Source: an uncultured Fibrobacter sp.
GTDB lineage: Bacteria; Fibrobacterota; Fibrobacteria; Fibrobacterales; Fibrobacteraceae
Direction of reading: 5' to 3'
Assembly (NCBI GenBank): GCA_946183925.1
Contig: CAMHDS010000026.1
Location: forward strand, 1 to 32,263
DNA: 32,263 nucleotides
The notes beneath the pieces were generated by a model. That model was not told the origin of the DNA and ran no database searches. It saw nothing but the letters and a program-made list of their open reading frames with translations. Positions 31,740-32,263 of the stretch are shown piece by piece (position 1 is the stretch's first letter; every line of letters starts with the position of its first letter). Both the position numbers and the translations under genes were made by a program.

Positions 31740-31764
31740 GCGGGGCTTCAGACGCCAGCCCCGC
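31740..31764 (-). terminator. Hairpin after hisS, possible terminator
   Basis: GCGGGGCT and AGCCCCGC form an 8-base-pair GC-rich stem around a 9-base loop. On the minus strand it begins 11 bases after the hisS stop codon. No T-run follows, so termination is uncertain. Confidence 0.4.
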
Positions 31765-31775
31765 AACGCCCTGGC

Positions 31776-32263
31776 TTATTCTGCTTTTTTCACCTCGGTT
31801 TTTAAGCGTTCAACGATGGCGTCTGCGTTACCTACGAACATTTCGCCGGTGCGCATGTCCTTGTATTCGAACTCGCCGGCCCCTGCCTTGGACCCATCCA
31901 CATAGACGACGATTGTGGCTCCCTGGTAGTTGGCCTGGTCCAGCTGCTTGCCCATCTTCATGGGAGCGAGAGGGTGGGACACGACCTTTCCGCCTGCGCG
32001 GAACATCTGGGCGGTCTCGAAGACCTTCTTCATGTCGTTTGTAAAGCTTGCGATGTAAAAGTCCACGCTCTGTTTGGGGCTGGGGAGTAGCTTGTGTTCG
32101 GCCAAAAGGTCTGCCAGCACCACGTCGCCCATGCCAAAGCCCACGCCCGGGATCCGTTCGCCGCCCAGCTTTTCGGTAAGGCTGTCGTAGCGGCCGCCGC
32201 CGGCGATTGCGCGCATGGATTTGCCCTTGTCGAAGACTTCGAACACGATGCCGGTGTAGTAGG
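31776..32263 (-). CDS. hisS: Histidyl-tRNA synthetase, C-terminal part (partial)
   Basis: About 162 codons are present; the gene enters from the right edge and stops with TAA at 31776-31778. The visible part begins with YYTGIVFEVF (HisA motif) and AGGGRYDSL (HisB motif), the histidine-binding elements unique to class II HisRS. The end of the catalytic core (GVGFGMGDVVL) and the anticodon-binding domain (about the last 95 residues, from SVDFYIASF) follow, with KMGKQLDQAN and ATIVVYVDG. The enzyme charges tRNA-His in the cytoplasm. It reads in the same direction as the SGNH/MBOAT unit, 200 bases upstream of it, separated by a GC-rich hairpin and repeats. Confidence 0.96.
   Translation of the reverse strand, partial: YYTGIVFEVFDKGKSMRAIAGGGRYDSLTEKLGGERIPGVGFGMGDVVLADLLAEHKLLPSPKQSVDFYIASFTNDMKKVFETAQMFRAGGKVVSHPLAPMKMGKQLDQANYQGATIVVYVDGSKAGAGEFEYKDMRTGEMFVGNADAIVERLKTEVKKAE

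Overview
The window looks like chromosomal DNA of a Fibrobacter-type bacterium (phylum Fibrobacterota). This assignment is an inference from gene content, not from a marker gene. The supporting features are a Gram-negative envelope gene set (Omp85/TamB pair, OmpA-like porin), a double-length fused UvrA, secreted proteins with poly-serine linkers, an OmpA-type protein packed with cysteine-rich thrombospondin-3-like repeats, and intermediate GC content. I see no phage, transposase, CRISPR array or rRNA. No intergenic stretch exceeds 300 bases.

Layout. 1-2130 (+): the 3' end of guaB, a sugar nucleotidyltransferase, and a fused AhbA/AhbB-like siroheme decarboxylase. 2130-2520: a folded intergenic segment, a terminator and tRNA-Ala(CGC) on the minus strand, with divergent promoters for the tRNA and uvrA. 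2517-7790 (+): fused UvrA with four ABC ATPase modules. 7899-10894 (+): a secreted protein with an FGE-sulfatase fold domain, coupled to a small membrane protein. 11097-12194 (-): ychF. 12277-14081 (+): a membrane-anchored gluzincin-type peptidase and radC. 14222-16807 (+): the OmpA/TSP3 outer-membrane protein. 16871-17934 (+): a 74-residue basic protein and an orphan ABC ATPase. 17943-23755 (-): tamB then the Omp85/TamA-like gene, overlapping by four bases. 23983-26100 (+): a membrane sensor with an HD-GYP domain. 26271-31575 (-): two SGNH hydrolases followed by an MBOAT O-acyltransferase, a tight three-gene unit. 31776-32263 (-): the 3' end of hisS.

The genes are mostly housekeeping (purine synthesis, DNA repair, translation) mixed with envelope biogenesis: outer-membrane protein assembly, a putative surface-polymer O-acylation unit, and an abundant-looking Ca-binding porin/anchor.

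The most unusual signal is non-coding. Seven short tracts repeat with an exact 7-base period but degenerate sequence. Five are intergenic; several of these touch or lie within two bases of stop codons, and one forms the leader of the SGNH/MBOAT unit. Two are translated in frame within the paired SGNH genes. They occur beside GTCAT-type palindromic intergenic repeats. I found no single gene cluster that is clearly a new defence or biosynthetic system. The heptad tracts are the best candidate for something poorly described.
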